A stretch of DNA of 64,000 nt from the NCBI RefSeq assembly GCF_024749285.1, contig NZ_CP087196.1, forward strand, positions 3,038,001-3,102,000, written 5' to 3'. The position numbers and the translations under genes were made by a program. The stretch comes from Pseudomonas sp. B21-015 (lineage in GTDB: Bacteria > Pseudomonadota > Gammaproteobacteria > Pseudomonadales > Pseudomonadaceae). Positions 17,183 to 25,604 of the stretch are shown one piece after another; within the stretch, counting starts at the first letter, position 1; the number at the start of each line of letters is the position of its first letter. Below the pieces are notes generated by a model that saw nothing but the letters and a program-made list of their open reading frames with translations, did not search any database and had not been told where the DNA came from.

Positions 17183-17364
17183 AACATCTCTCCCCCTTTG
17201 ACAGATCGTCATCAGATACTAGTCGAGCGAAGCGGATCTGCAGCCCAGGTCATCGAAAAGGCGCCGGGGACCCTGAAGACTTTGAAAGGACACGGGGTCG
17301 GAAACCCGCGGGATCGTGTTAGTGGCTGGTCCGCCAGGTTACTGAAATTTCAACCTTTGAAATC

Positions 17365-17592
17365 TTGAAAAAGCTCTTTGAAAAAGTCGCTGAATACGAA
17401 GGGCTGGTTTCGCCTGACTCTGTTGAAAAAGTAGCTCCTCTGTCTGGCCTGCGGCAAAATTCGGCATTGGTCACCAGGGAAGCGCACAGCATCTTCGCTA
17501 GCGTTTTGGTGGAGTGTCGCAAAGCTGTAGAAGCCAGTGATCGAGGCGGCGCGAATCTTTATCTGGGTACATTCCTAATTGATGAGCGGTGA
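17365..17592 (+). CDS. Doubtful small reading frame, 75 aa
   Basis: Begins with TTG (MKKLFEKVAEYEGLVSPDSV) without a clear ribosome-binding site. The composition looks protein-like, but I recognise no family, and it may be part of a degraded gene. It lies in the short interval between the KTSC gene and the end of the cargo operon. Confidence 0.3.
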   Translation: MKKLFEKVAEYEGLVSPDSVEKVAPLSGLRQNSALVTREAHSIFASVLVECRKAVEASDRGGANLYLGTFLIDER

Positions 17593-17682
17593 ACACCAAC
17601 TGGTTAAACGACGTGTGATGGTTCCACTAGGCGTGGATCAAGGCCTGGCAGGCTGACACAGCTCGTGCCGGCCTGCCGGTCT

Positions 17683-18222
17683 TCAAGCCACGCTCAGCGG
17701 CTGACCCCAGCGGTTATGACCCGTAAGTTGCGGGTCTTCGCCCGGGCAGCGCTCGGAGCTCATGCGGGCTTTCTTCTCCACATCGCAACCGCACAAAGCG
17801 CAACTGGCCCGGGTCTTCATCAGCTTGTGCAGAGCATTGGCGGCGCTGCCTGAGGACCTCAGGTTGGGGCAGGCAAGGCAAGCCCCCAAGCGCTGCTCGA
17901 GCACCTCGTCGTCCACTACTGAAAACCCCACCGTACCCCAGCGCGCTAATGCACCTGAGGCCTCCTTCATCAATTCCAGTGTGCCTTTGCCGGACCCCGC
18001 TTCCTGCGGCGGCGAGCCTACCGGGTTGGCAAGCAAAGTCGCAAGGAACACCGGTGTCCGACGGCAGATCAGCAGGTTGCGGGCATACTCCTCGGACTGC
18101 AGTGCCGCGATCAGTACCTTGGGCGCAACCGGGGCCTGCAACTCGAGAATGTCGGCCAACTGCCGACAGCCGTCCTCGATGGAGCGCAGGCGGATGCCGG
18201 CAATGGCTTGTAGTTCGCTCAT
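17683..18222 (-). CDS. Last gene of the cargo operon: Cys-motif protein, 179 aa
   Basis: A 179-residue soluble protein. The first 110 residues are helical. The C-terminal third has a metal-site-like pattern CLACPNL...CALCGCDVEKKARM...CPGED ending NRWGQP, i.e. CxxC, CxxCGC and a final CP. The start has GGGAGG 8 bases upstream. It is 17 bases after the Hint-domain gene and is presumably cotranscribed. I do not recognise a named family; the Cys tail resembles those of small accessory proteins seen near modification enzymes, but no function is claimed. Confidence 0.75.
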   Translation of the reverse strand: MSELQAIAGIRLRSIEDGCRQLADILELQAPVAPKVLIAALQSEEYARNLLICRRTPVFLATLLANPVGSPPQEAGSGKGTLELMKEASGALARWGTVGFSVVDDEVLEQRLGACLACPNLRSSGSAANALHKLMKTRASCALCGCDVEKKARMSSERCPGEDPQLTGHNRWGQPLSVA

Positions 18223-18239
18223 GCTGACAGCCTCCCAGG

Positions 18240-20081
18240 CTACTTATGCGACATGAAGCTGAAGCTGGCGCTGTTCTGCTCCCCGAGCACCGAGCCGCCC
18301 GCCGACCAGACATCGGTCAGGTAGACATTGAACTCTATGTTCAGCGGCGACTGCACATGCAGGACTACGACAGAGGCGGCCTGGGGGCTGATCTCCGCCG
18401 ATAGCACCTTGGGCAGCCTGACGCCGGGGGCCTGGCTGTTGGGCGGTGTGAACTTGAAGTTGTACAGATCCTTGACACTCAAGGGGGCGATGTCCTTGTT
18501 GAAGTTCAATTCCAGGCGCAACTGGTGCGGGTCGGAACTGTCCGGATCAGCACTCAGTAGGGCCAGGTCGTTACAGGCGCAGGGCAGCACACTGCCGCCG
18601 AAGATGCCGGTGTTGATCGAGCCGATGCGACACTTGATCGAAGGATCATTGGCCAGGTTGTCCGGATTGCCGACGGCATTGGCCGGCGAGATGTAACCGA
18701 AGACGGCCTTGATCTGGTCCAGCGAGTTGTTGAATAGGTCGTCGGAATCGAGGAAGAAGACTTCGCGGAAGATCGATGAAACCGCGTAGAAGTCAGCCGC
18801 CGCCGCATAGGTGAAACCGTCCTGGTCTTTCGGCGTGCTGCCCAGGAGCCGGGCAATGCCCTGGGCGATGATAAATTTGTAGCCATCAGAATACAGGCCG
18901 TTGAGCCGGGTGATTTCTCCGCTGATGACCAAGTGCTGCTGCCCGTACATCTCGAACCCGTAGGTATTGAAGTTGGGGTTGGCCGTGTCGACCAGAATAT
19001 TGATCGAGGGATAGAAGGCCTTGAACACTTTGAGCAGGTAGTTGACGGCGTCGATGCCTGAATCGCTGGTCAGGTCGAGGAAGCTCGCCTTCTTGTTGTT
19101 GACTATGTCGCTGGCCTGGGCGTCGGTGAGGAACTGCGCCGCACCGGCCGGAATATACATACCGCCTTCGGGATTGAAGGCGCTGAAGCCCTGGGGCAGG
19201 GCGACATTGGACAGGATCTCGCCGCTCTTCAGCGCCGAGGCGCGGGTCACGGCCAGATGCGGATTGGCGGCGGCGAACGCCTTGCTGCCGAATGCCGGGC
19301 TGGTTTCCGGGGCGTCCATCAAGCCCATCTTGATCAGCTCGTGCTGATTGATCTGCAGGCAATAGTCGCCGGAGACCACGCCAGCTGAATTGATCAGATG
19401 GCCGTTGAGCGAACCGTTGAAGTGCATATCGGTGGCAATGTGATGTAGACCCTTGTCCCAGGTGCCGGACAGGCTGCTGAGGATGTCCAGCGGCGTGCCC
19501 TCGGCGCTCATTAGCTGATCCTTGTGGGGCACCAGGCGATCTGCGCGTTTAAGCTTGCCACTGGCGAGAAAAAACAGGTGATCGACGGAGGCGATTAGCT
19601 GCTTGTTCCCCGCAAATTCGATGAACATCATAGTGTTCTTCCACCCGGCGTCGCTGCCACTGGAGAACTTCACCGACCCGGTTTTCCACGACAGCTGGTG
19701 TGCGTTCCAGTCACCGACCGTGACGGCGTCGCCAATGGCGAACTGCTCGATGGCCTTGACCCCTTCCGGAATGGCGATCGGCGTGCCATTGGCCAAGCAC
19801 GAACAGCAACAAAAACAGGTCTGAACACGGTAGTTCCCGGGGCAATAGTAGTATTCCCCGTCGGGATCGTAGGTCGGTTCTATGATGTCGTTGGGATTGT
19901 TTGGGTTGACACATTGTGCGGTCGACACCGGGTATAGCGGGTGCCCTTGGCCGTCGGTGTTGCAGGTACTATGGAAGGTGTCTGTTTCGGTGAAGCTGTC
20001 ACAATGCTGCGTGGAACAGACTTTGTTCTTTGGGTTCACGTGTTGCACGGACTCCGCGCATCCGGGAAAAATCGATCCCAT
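18240..20081 (-). CDS. Cargo operon: Hint-domain self-processing protein, 613 aa
   Basis: The ATG follows AAGGAGA with a 6-base gap. Residues 1-94 are Cys-rich (a CFCCCSC cluster at about 89-95). Residues 95-245 look like a Hint (hedgehog/intein) domain: Cys95 starts CLANGTPIAIPEGVKAIEQF with IGDAV, SVDHLFFLASG gives the block-B His at 168, and HLINSAGVVSGDYCLQI is the closing segment, a variant reminiscent of Vint domains. Residues about 310-515 are homologous to the C-terminal domain of the next gene upstream (FLTDAQASD, IAQGIARLLGS, CRIGSINTGIFGGSVLPCA). A C-terminal beta-rich domain follows. Expected chemistry is cysteine-dependent self-cleavage or ligation; substrate and location are unknown, and no signal peptide is seen. 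Confidence 0.75.
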   Translation of the reverse strand: MGSIFPGCAESVQHVNPKNKVCSTQHCDSFTETDTFHSTCNTDGQGHPLYPVSTAQCVNPNNPNDIIEPTYDPDGEYYYCPGNYRVQTCFCCCSCLANGTPIAIPEGVKAIEQFAIGDAVTVGDWNAHQLSWKTGSVKFSSGSDAGWKNTMMFIEFAGNKQLIASVDHLFFLASGKLKRADRLVPHKDQLMSAEGTPLDILSSLSGTWDKGLHHIATDMHFNGSLNGHLINSAGVVSGDYCLQINQHELIKMGLMDAPETSPAFGSKAFAAANPHLAVTRASALKSGEILSNVALPQGFSAFNPEGGMYIPAGAAQFLTDAQASDIVNNKKASFLDLTSDSGIDAVNYLLKVFKAFYPSINILVDTANPNFNTYGFEMYGQQHLVISGEITRLNGLYSDGYKFIIAQGIARLLGSTPKDQDGFTYAAAADFYAVSSIFREVFFLDSDDLFNNSLDQIKAVFGYISPANAVGNPDNLANDPSIKCRIGSINTGIFGGSVLPCACNDLALLSADPDSSDPHQLRLELNFNKDIAPLSVKDLYNFKFTPPNSQAPGVRLPKVLSAEISPQAASVVVLHVQSPLNIEFNVYLTDVWSAGGSVLGEQNSASFSFMSHK

Positions 20082-20153
20082 TTCTATCTCCTTTAGTTCC
20101 GGTGGACGATCCGTTGAAAGACAACTTTCGGTTGTGTGCCGTATAGCAACTCA

Positions 20154-21737
20154 TCAATTTGCGCTTACGCAACTGGGTAAGGGCTTGCCAAATATGCCCG
20201 AGGTGATTGCGTTGAACCTACAATGGATACCTGGATTGGCAGCTAGGTTTCCCGGGGCGGGCGCTTGGTTCGGGAGCGATATGCCTTCCAGGAATAGGGT
20301 TTTGAGTTGGGTTTCGATTCCGCTAGGCAGGTCGCTGTTGTCGGAAGCAGAAAGGAACACATACGAGAGCAGGGTGCCGGTGGTGTAGTAGTCGGCCACC
20401 CCTACATAGCTCAGGCCGTTGGCATCCACCGGGGGCTGGCCGCTGAAGCGAGCCACGCATTGCCCGACGATAAAGCAGAAGGCTTCGTAGTAGAGGCTGG
20501 CAATGCGCACCAGGGCGCCATGTACCACCACCTTCTTCCGGTTATCGATGTAGACGAAGCTGCGCGCATTCGGCGTCAGGTTGGCCCAGTCTAGGTAAAA
20601 GTCGATATCCGGATAGGCCTCCTTGAAGGTACGGAAGATTTCCTCCATCAGTTGCGGCACCACCCGGTCATCGACGGATCGGGCCGGTAACCGTGCCAGG
20701 TCGCTGGCCTGGGCATCGGTCACGAACTGTGCGTAGTTGCTTGCGAGGTTGGGAATGCTCGCGCTGACAGCAATGCTCAGGGTGCTGGTTGCCACCAGCA
20801 GTGGTGTGCCTTCGCCCTGGCCGCTTTCGTACGCCTGGAACTGGTACTGCGCCGACATCGCGATGGCCGGCAGCTCAATCGCCAGTTGGCTTTTGGCCAA
20901 GGCCGCGGCATCCAGGTCCCAGCTGGCGCCGCTCTGCAGGCAGGTTAGGGTGGCGGTGGACACTGAGTCGGAGACCCGCCAGTTGAGCTGCACACTGTCT
21001 CCGGGAGCGCCCGCGCTTTCAGTGGCCCAGAACGCAGCGATTGCCGGATTGACGGTGATGGGATAAACGCTGGACTGGAAGGTGAACGAGGTGTCCGCAT
21101 CTTCAGCGGCCTTGACGTGCAGGTAATAGACACCGGACGTCTCGACGGCGTCCAAGGTGTAGATATAGGTGCGCGCCGGGATGTTAACTATCGTGGTCCG
21201 GCCACCGACGCTGTAGCTGATGCTGTAGTTTGCCAGATGTAGGTTCTGGCCGGTCCACACCAGGGTCACGCTGTCGCCTTGGTTGATGATCGGCGTGGCG
21301 CTGTAGAAAGCGCTGAGGCGGAAGTTCTGCGGGAACTTGGGCACCGCCAGGGAGCCGCGATTGGCTCGCGGCTCGCCGCCCACCTCGATATGTTCGGTGA
21401 TGGCGATCAGCGCCGTGCCGACCATGGGACTGACCGTGAGATCAAAGACGAAAATCAACCCGTCACGCCCGATGGTGTAGGGCGCGTCCGGCGACATCGA
21501 GAACTTGCCGCCGCTTGGGCTTGGATGCGACCAGCCATCGGGCAGGCTCGGTGTAGTGGGGGCCAAGCCGTTGGCGATGTCCCGCGCTCCGGTGCCTTGG
21601 GTCAGCACGAAGTCGATGCCCTTCAAGGTCAAGGGCGCCCCGGCATTTGACACGATGATGGTCAGGCGCGCGGTATTGCCCGCTTGCAGCACACCCGGTT
21701 CAGTCAGGAACGAATAGGACAGTAGAAGTTCACTCAT
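20154..21737 (-). CDS. Cargo operon: Ig-like protein with shared C-terminal domain, 527 aa
   Basis: Starts MSELLLSYSFLTEPGVLQAG at 21737, chosen because AGGA sits 9 bases upstream; an ATG nine bases earlier has no spacing. Residues 1-320 read as about three immunoglobulin-like beta domains (AGNTARLTIIVSNAGAPLTL; NQGDSVTLVWTGQNL; PGDSVQLNWRVSDSVSTATL). Residues about 330-527 form a domain homologous to residues 310-515 of the Hint protein downstream (FVTDAQASD, FIVGQCVARFSG, CRFNAITSGIFGKPLPSC). It overlaps the 1289-residue gene by 8 bases. No signal peptide or membrane helix. Function unknown; the Ig-like part suggests adhesion or assembly. Confidence 0.75.
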   Translation of the reverse strand: MSELLLSYSFLTEPGVLQAGNTARLTIIVSNAGAPLTLKGIDFVLTQGTGARDIANGLAPTTPSLPDGWSHPSPSGGKFSMSPDAPYTIGRDGLIFVFDLTVSPMVGTALIAITEHIEVGGEPRANRGSLAVPKFPQNFRLSAFYSATPIINQGDSVTLVWTGQNLHLANYSISYSVGGRTTIVNIPARTYIYTLDAVETSGVYYLHVKAAEDADTSFTFQSSVYPITVNPAIAAFWATESAGAPGDSVQLNWRVSDSVSTATLTCLQSGASWDLDAAALAKSQLAIELPAIAMSAQYQFQAYESGQGEGTPLLVATSTLSIAVSASIPNLASNYAQFVTDAQASDLARLPARSVDDRVVPQLMEEIFRTFKEAYPDIDFYLDWANLTPNARSFVYIDNRKKVVVHGALVRIASLYYEAFCFIVGQCVARFSGQPPVDANGLSYVGVADYYTTGTLLSYVFLSASDNSDLPSGIETQLKTLFLEGISLPNQAPAPGNLAANPGIHCRFNAITSGIFGKPLPSCVSAN

Positions 21738-24700
21738 CGGCGGCATTCCTATCGAGATGGGTCAGAAACCTCAGCCAGCCGTCCTGAACGACCATGGACG
21801 GCGCTGACAATTGGGCGTTGGGCGAGCTGAAGTCCACTGCACTGGAGGAGAACTGTGTGGTGCTGGAATGGCTGATCCACGACCATTCGCCGTTCTGCTC
21901 CGCCAGGCGTGGGATCTGGATCGACGCCGCCGAGGTCAGCAGGGAGCCCACGCTGAAGGTGATCTCCATATTGCTCAGGGTGCTTTCGAAAAGGCGGTTG
22001 GGCAGCGAGATGTCCTTGACCGGCAGGATTCCGGTGCTGCCGTGCAGCGTGCCCCTAGGGTCCATCAGCAGCGTGACGAAGGCCGGACTGCCATCGGCCG
22101 TCAGCGACAGATAGTTGCCGGCCTTGCCGCCGATCGGCTTGACGTAACTCGAGCCGGCGTCCAGGCCGTCGGGGTAGTGTACTGAGTTGAAGGCCTGGAA
22201 GGCTTCGTCGGCGTAGTAGCCGATCAGCCCGTCTTCGCGCACGGCCAGGCTGCCTAGGCGCAAGGCGAAGGCGGTCTGGCCCACGGCGTTGTCATTGGTG
22301 GCGAAGGTGTCGGCCCAACTCTGGTTGGTGTAACGATCGCCCGCCAGCTCCAGCGCCAGTTTCAGGCGTAGCACCGCCAGAGGCCGGCCGATCAGCACGG
22401 CTAGGTCCGGGTCGGTGCGCGGGCCGAGCGGGTCCACCAGCCATAATGATTCGTCGATTACCTTCAGGAAGTTGTCGAAGGTGCCGGCGGCTTGTCGCTG
22501 TGCCGCCATCAGGCCACTGACCACGCCGCGCAGATGCAGATTGGGAATCTGCTCCGGGTTGGTAATGGGGTTCGGGCTGTCGGGCGCCGGGAACCAGGCG
22601 ACCATCTGCCGGTTGAGGTCCTCGCGCACCTCGCCTAGCAGTTGGCCCTGTTGGTCATAGATGACCAATGCCGCGTCCAGATGGTTGGGCAGGACCCAGC
22701 CGCACACTGGGTTGGCATCGGCCACCAGGCCCACTTCATTGGCGTCCTTGTCGGCGTCCACCCAGCGCATCGCCAACTGCCCGGACTGCACCAGGCCGAA
22801 GGGCTGTTGCACGAATTGCGCAGGTGTGTAGTCTCCGACAGCGATGTTCGGGTTGGCCGGAGTGACTTGCCTGGAGCGTATGGGGGTGAAGGCAGAGGTC
22901 TTGCCGCCCGTAGGGTTGTTGTTGGCTCGCAGCAGGCTGACGGCCTGGCCGAAGCTGTCGATCACCTCGATATCGTCGATCACGAAAAAGCCGCCCATCT
23001 GCGGGAAGAACGTCGGCGAAACCGGGCCGTAGTCATAGTCCTGGTCGCCTTTACTCGGGTCGGGCGCGCTCTGGTACTGGTTCTGCACCAGGGCGGCGAT
23101 CTCGCCAATAGGGGGCCAGGACTGGCCCGCCGAGCGTGTCGCGAACTCGCCATGCAGGCCGCTCAGGCGCTGCGACATCACCCCCCAGGAACGGATCGCC
23201 TTGAGTAGGGCATCGAGTTTTTCCAGCTTTGGCTGCGGGGTTCTGGATTTGCCAATGTAGTCGCGCAGGCGGTTCTCGAAGTTGAACACCGAGTGTGACG
23301 ACAGCACCGTGCGGCCGCTGTAACCGACCATCAGGCGCTCATCCAGGTGTACGCCGGTCCAGTTGTAGTCGTCGCCGTCGAACTGCCATTCATTGCGATT
23401 GAAGTGCCACGGCGAGTTGCCATCCTTCTGGCTGTAGGTGGGGAACCACTTGACGCTCCACTCCAGGAACAGTGGATTCCACGGCTGCACCCAGGGCGCC
23501 ACGGACAGCGCCAAGGGCGCCTGGGACTGGGTATCGGCCCAAGAACCCCGGGCGATGGCGGCGCCGATATCGGCCGGCTGTACATTGCCCATGAACAGGT
23601 TGTTGGCGATGTTCGGCCAGTTCGCCGGATCGAGGAAAAAAGCCTCCTTACACAATGCATACACCGCCGGCGGGATGCCCGGGTTCGCCAGGGGCAGGGG
23701 GATCAGAGCCGCCGCGTTATCGGCGGTCACCGTCTTGCCGTTGATGCTCAGGCCGCTGACGATCTGCGCCAGGGTGCGGCACACCAGTGCCTGGCTGGAG
23801 CTGTCGTTGTCGGGGTTGGCGATACCGGAAACCACTAGCACCGGGTCGTTGGGATGCCAGTAGCGGGGCGCGTTCTTGGGCTTGAGCAACAGCGAGGTCG
23901 GCAGCTTGAGCACATTCCGGGCGTATTCCTCGATCGCCTCCGCGTCGCTGTAGAGTGGGACGCTACCGCTGCTGAATGTTACAGCGATGCTTTGCTGCAG
24001 CTGTTGGATCTGGCTGACCAGGGCCTGGCACTCGGGGGAGCTAGGGTCCAGCGCGCTGGCGATCTGCGCCATGTTGTCGGGCGGGTTGGCCGGCCCCAGG
24101 CCCAGCACGTTGTAGTTCTGGTTCTTCCACCAGCGCGCATACAGCGTCCATTGCAGCGACACCAGCTGGCGCTGGCTGGCATTCAGTGCGGCCTGGGCTT
24201 GGTTCAAGGCCGCGAGGCCCGCAGCGTAGTCGGCGATATCCGCCGGTTCGCTGGCATTCAGGGCCGCGCCGTTCACTTCCCGGGCGCGGATCTCCCAGGA
24301 CTGGCCGCCGGGGGTGGCGCCGTAGCGTGCCTGGCGCGCCTTGTCCGCCACCAGGGTGCGCCCGCCGACTTGGTCCAGGGTGTCCAGCGAGCCGTATTGC
24401 AAGGCCTCCAGCAGCGTCAGGTCTAGGTCCTGATCGCCGCTGGTCACGCCGACCAGCGCCGCCAGGGCCTCCACCGAGGTATTACCGATGGCCACCTTGA
24501 CGCCCTCGCCAATGTTGTCCGGCACCTGGGTCTGATTGCCCGAGGGCATGATCGCGGTCTGCCAGACCAGGGAATGGCGCATGCCATGCACTATGCAGCG
24601 GGTAGCCAGCAGCCCGGTGTATTGGCTGAGGTCGGAAACCCCGGCAATGGCCCAGTTCAGGTTGTCCAGTTGCGCGGTGAAGGCGGCCAGCTGTGCGCTT

Positions 24701-25599
24701 GAATCATGCAGCGGGTCGTAGTCCGGGTTGGCGTACCAGCCGGCTACCAAATAGCTCAAGGCGGTGTTTTCCGGCAGGTTGGCGGCATCGCCGTCGACAA
24801 AGCTGAAGACGTTCTGCGCCGCCGGCGCATAGGCGCAGAAGGTCACATCGCCCGGCCCTATGGCGCGCAGGAACATGGCGTCGCCGGCGGCGCTTTCGCT
24901 CCAGCTGGCGCTGAGCCGTTGGGACTTGCCGATCTTGGTCACGGCATTGGGACTGCCCAGGTTCTGCGCCTTGGGGTCGAGAAAGGACATCGAGCCCGCG
25001 CTGGCGTTCAGGTAGTCGCTCTCGATGATCCAGGAGGTCGGTTCGACTTTGCTCGCGCCGTGTTGGAAGCGGATCACCAGCCAGCGGTTGGGTACCTCCG
25101 GAAAGCTGATCTGCGCATCGCTGACTGCCAGGTACTCAAGGTTCGCCGTATCTTGCTTGAGTTCGATGAGGTAGTGCCGTGCGTTGGCCCAGTCGATCAA
25201 CTGCCAGCCGTCGTTGCCGGTGTCTGCCTGGGGGGCCACCGAGACGCCGCTGATCGCCAGCGCTAGGCCATTGTTGCTGAAAGCGGCGAGCAGGTCGCTG
25301 CTCAGCTGGTTCTTGTCCAGGGCACGGGTAATGGCGGCGACCGCCGTGCCGATGCTGAACAATACTGCTCCTGGCCGGCCATGCTTCAAGGCCTGGGGCA
25401 GTTGCCAATGCAGATGGATGCCCTGTTTCGGTGAGTCGCCGCCGTCCTGAAATGGCGCCGGCGTCGGGCTGTCCATGTTGTTGACCAGGTAATTGTAATT
25501 GTTCCGCCAGCGCCGGAACTTGCTGCCGTTGAGCACCGGCTGATTCACCAGCATGACCTGCAGCGCCATGGGGATCAGCAGTTGGGTCGTCCCTGTCAT
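21730..25599 (-). CDS. Cargo operon: large uncharacterised protein, 1289 aa
   Basis: Starts MTGTTQLLIPMALQVMLVNQ at 25599, with AGGTG 7 bases before it; a GTG three codons earlier overlaps the upstream stop. Near the N-terminus is NGSKFRRWRNNYNYL followed by GIHLHWQLPQALKHG, a motif I associate with large uncharacterised proteins scattered through several phyla. The body is mixed alpha/beta, with a helical stretch at about 470-520 rich in Ala and Gln. The C-terminal 200 residues are beta-rich. No signal peptide, membrane helix or known catalytic motif is visible. The family is unknown to me; its size and operon position suggest a structural component. Confidence 0.75.
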   Translation of the reverse strand: MTGTTQLLIPMALQVMLVNQPVLNGSKFRRWRNNYNYLVNNMDSPTPAPFQDGGDSPKQGIHLHWQLPQALKHGRPGAVLFSIGTAVAAITRALDKNQLSSDLLAAFSNNGLALAISGVSVAPQADTGNDGWQLIDWANARHYLIELKQDTANLEYLAVSDAQISFPEVPNRWLVIRFQHGASKVEPTSWIIESDYLNASAGSMSFLDPKAQNLGSPNAVTKIGKSQRLSASWSESAAGDAMFLRAIGPGDVTFCAYAPAAQNVFSFVDGDAANLPENTALSYLVAGWYANPDYDPLHDSSAQLAAFTAQLDNLNWAIAGVSDLSQYTGLLATRCIVHGMRHSLVWQTAIMPSGNQTQVPDNIGEGVKVAIGNTSVEALAALVGVTSGDQDLDLTLLEALQYGSLDTLDQVGGRTLVADKARQARYGATPGGQSWEIRAREVNGAALNASEPADIADYAAGLAALNQAQAALNASQRQLVSLQWTLYARWWKNQNYNVLGLGPANPPDNMAQIASALDPSSPECQALVSQIQQLQQSIAVTFSSGSVPLYSDAEAIEEYARNVLKLPTSLLLKPKNAPRYWHPNDPVLVVSGIANPDNDSSSQALVCRTLAQIVSGLSINGKTVTADNAAALIPLPLANPGIPPAVYALCKEAFFLDPANWPNIANNLFMGNVQPADIGAAIARGSWADTQSQAPLALSVAPWVQPWNPLFLEWSVKWFPTYSQKDGNSPWHFNRNEWQFDGDDYNWTGVHLDERLMVGYSGRTVLSSHSVFNFENRLRDYIGKSRTPQPKLEKLDALLKAIRSWGVMSQRLSGLHGEFATRSAGQSWPPIGEIAALVQNQYQSAPDPSKGDQDYDYGPVSPTFFPQMGGFFVIDDIEVIDSFGQAVSLLRANNNPTGGKTSAFTPIRSRQVTPANPNIAVGDYTPAQFVQQPFGLVQSGQLAMRWVDADKDANEVGLVADANPVCGWVLPNHLDAALVIYDQQGQLLGEVREDLNRQMVAWFPAPDSPNPITNPEQIPNLHLRGVVSGLMAAQRQAAGTFDNFLKVIDESLWLVDPLGPRTDPDLAVLIGRPLAVLRLKLALELAGDRYTNQSWADTFATNDNAVGQTAFALRLGSLAVREDGLIGYYADEAFQAFNSVHYPDGLDAGSSYVKPIGGKAGNYLSLTADGSPAFVTLLMDPRGTLHGSTGILPVKDISLPNRLFESTLSNMEITFSVGSLLTSAASIQIPRLAEQNGEWSWISHSSTTQFSSSAVDFSSPNAQLSAPSMVVQDGWLRFLTHLDRNAADE

Positions 25600-25604
25600 C
25601 GTTT

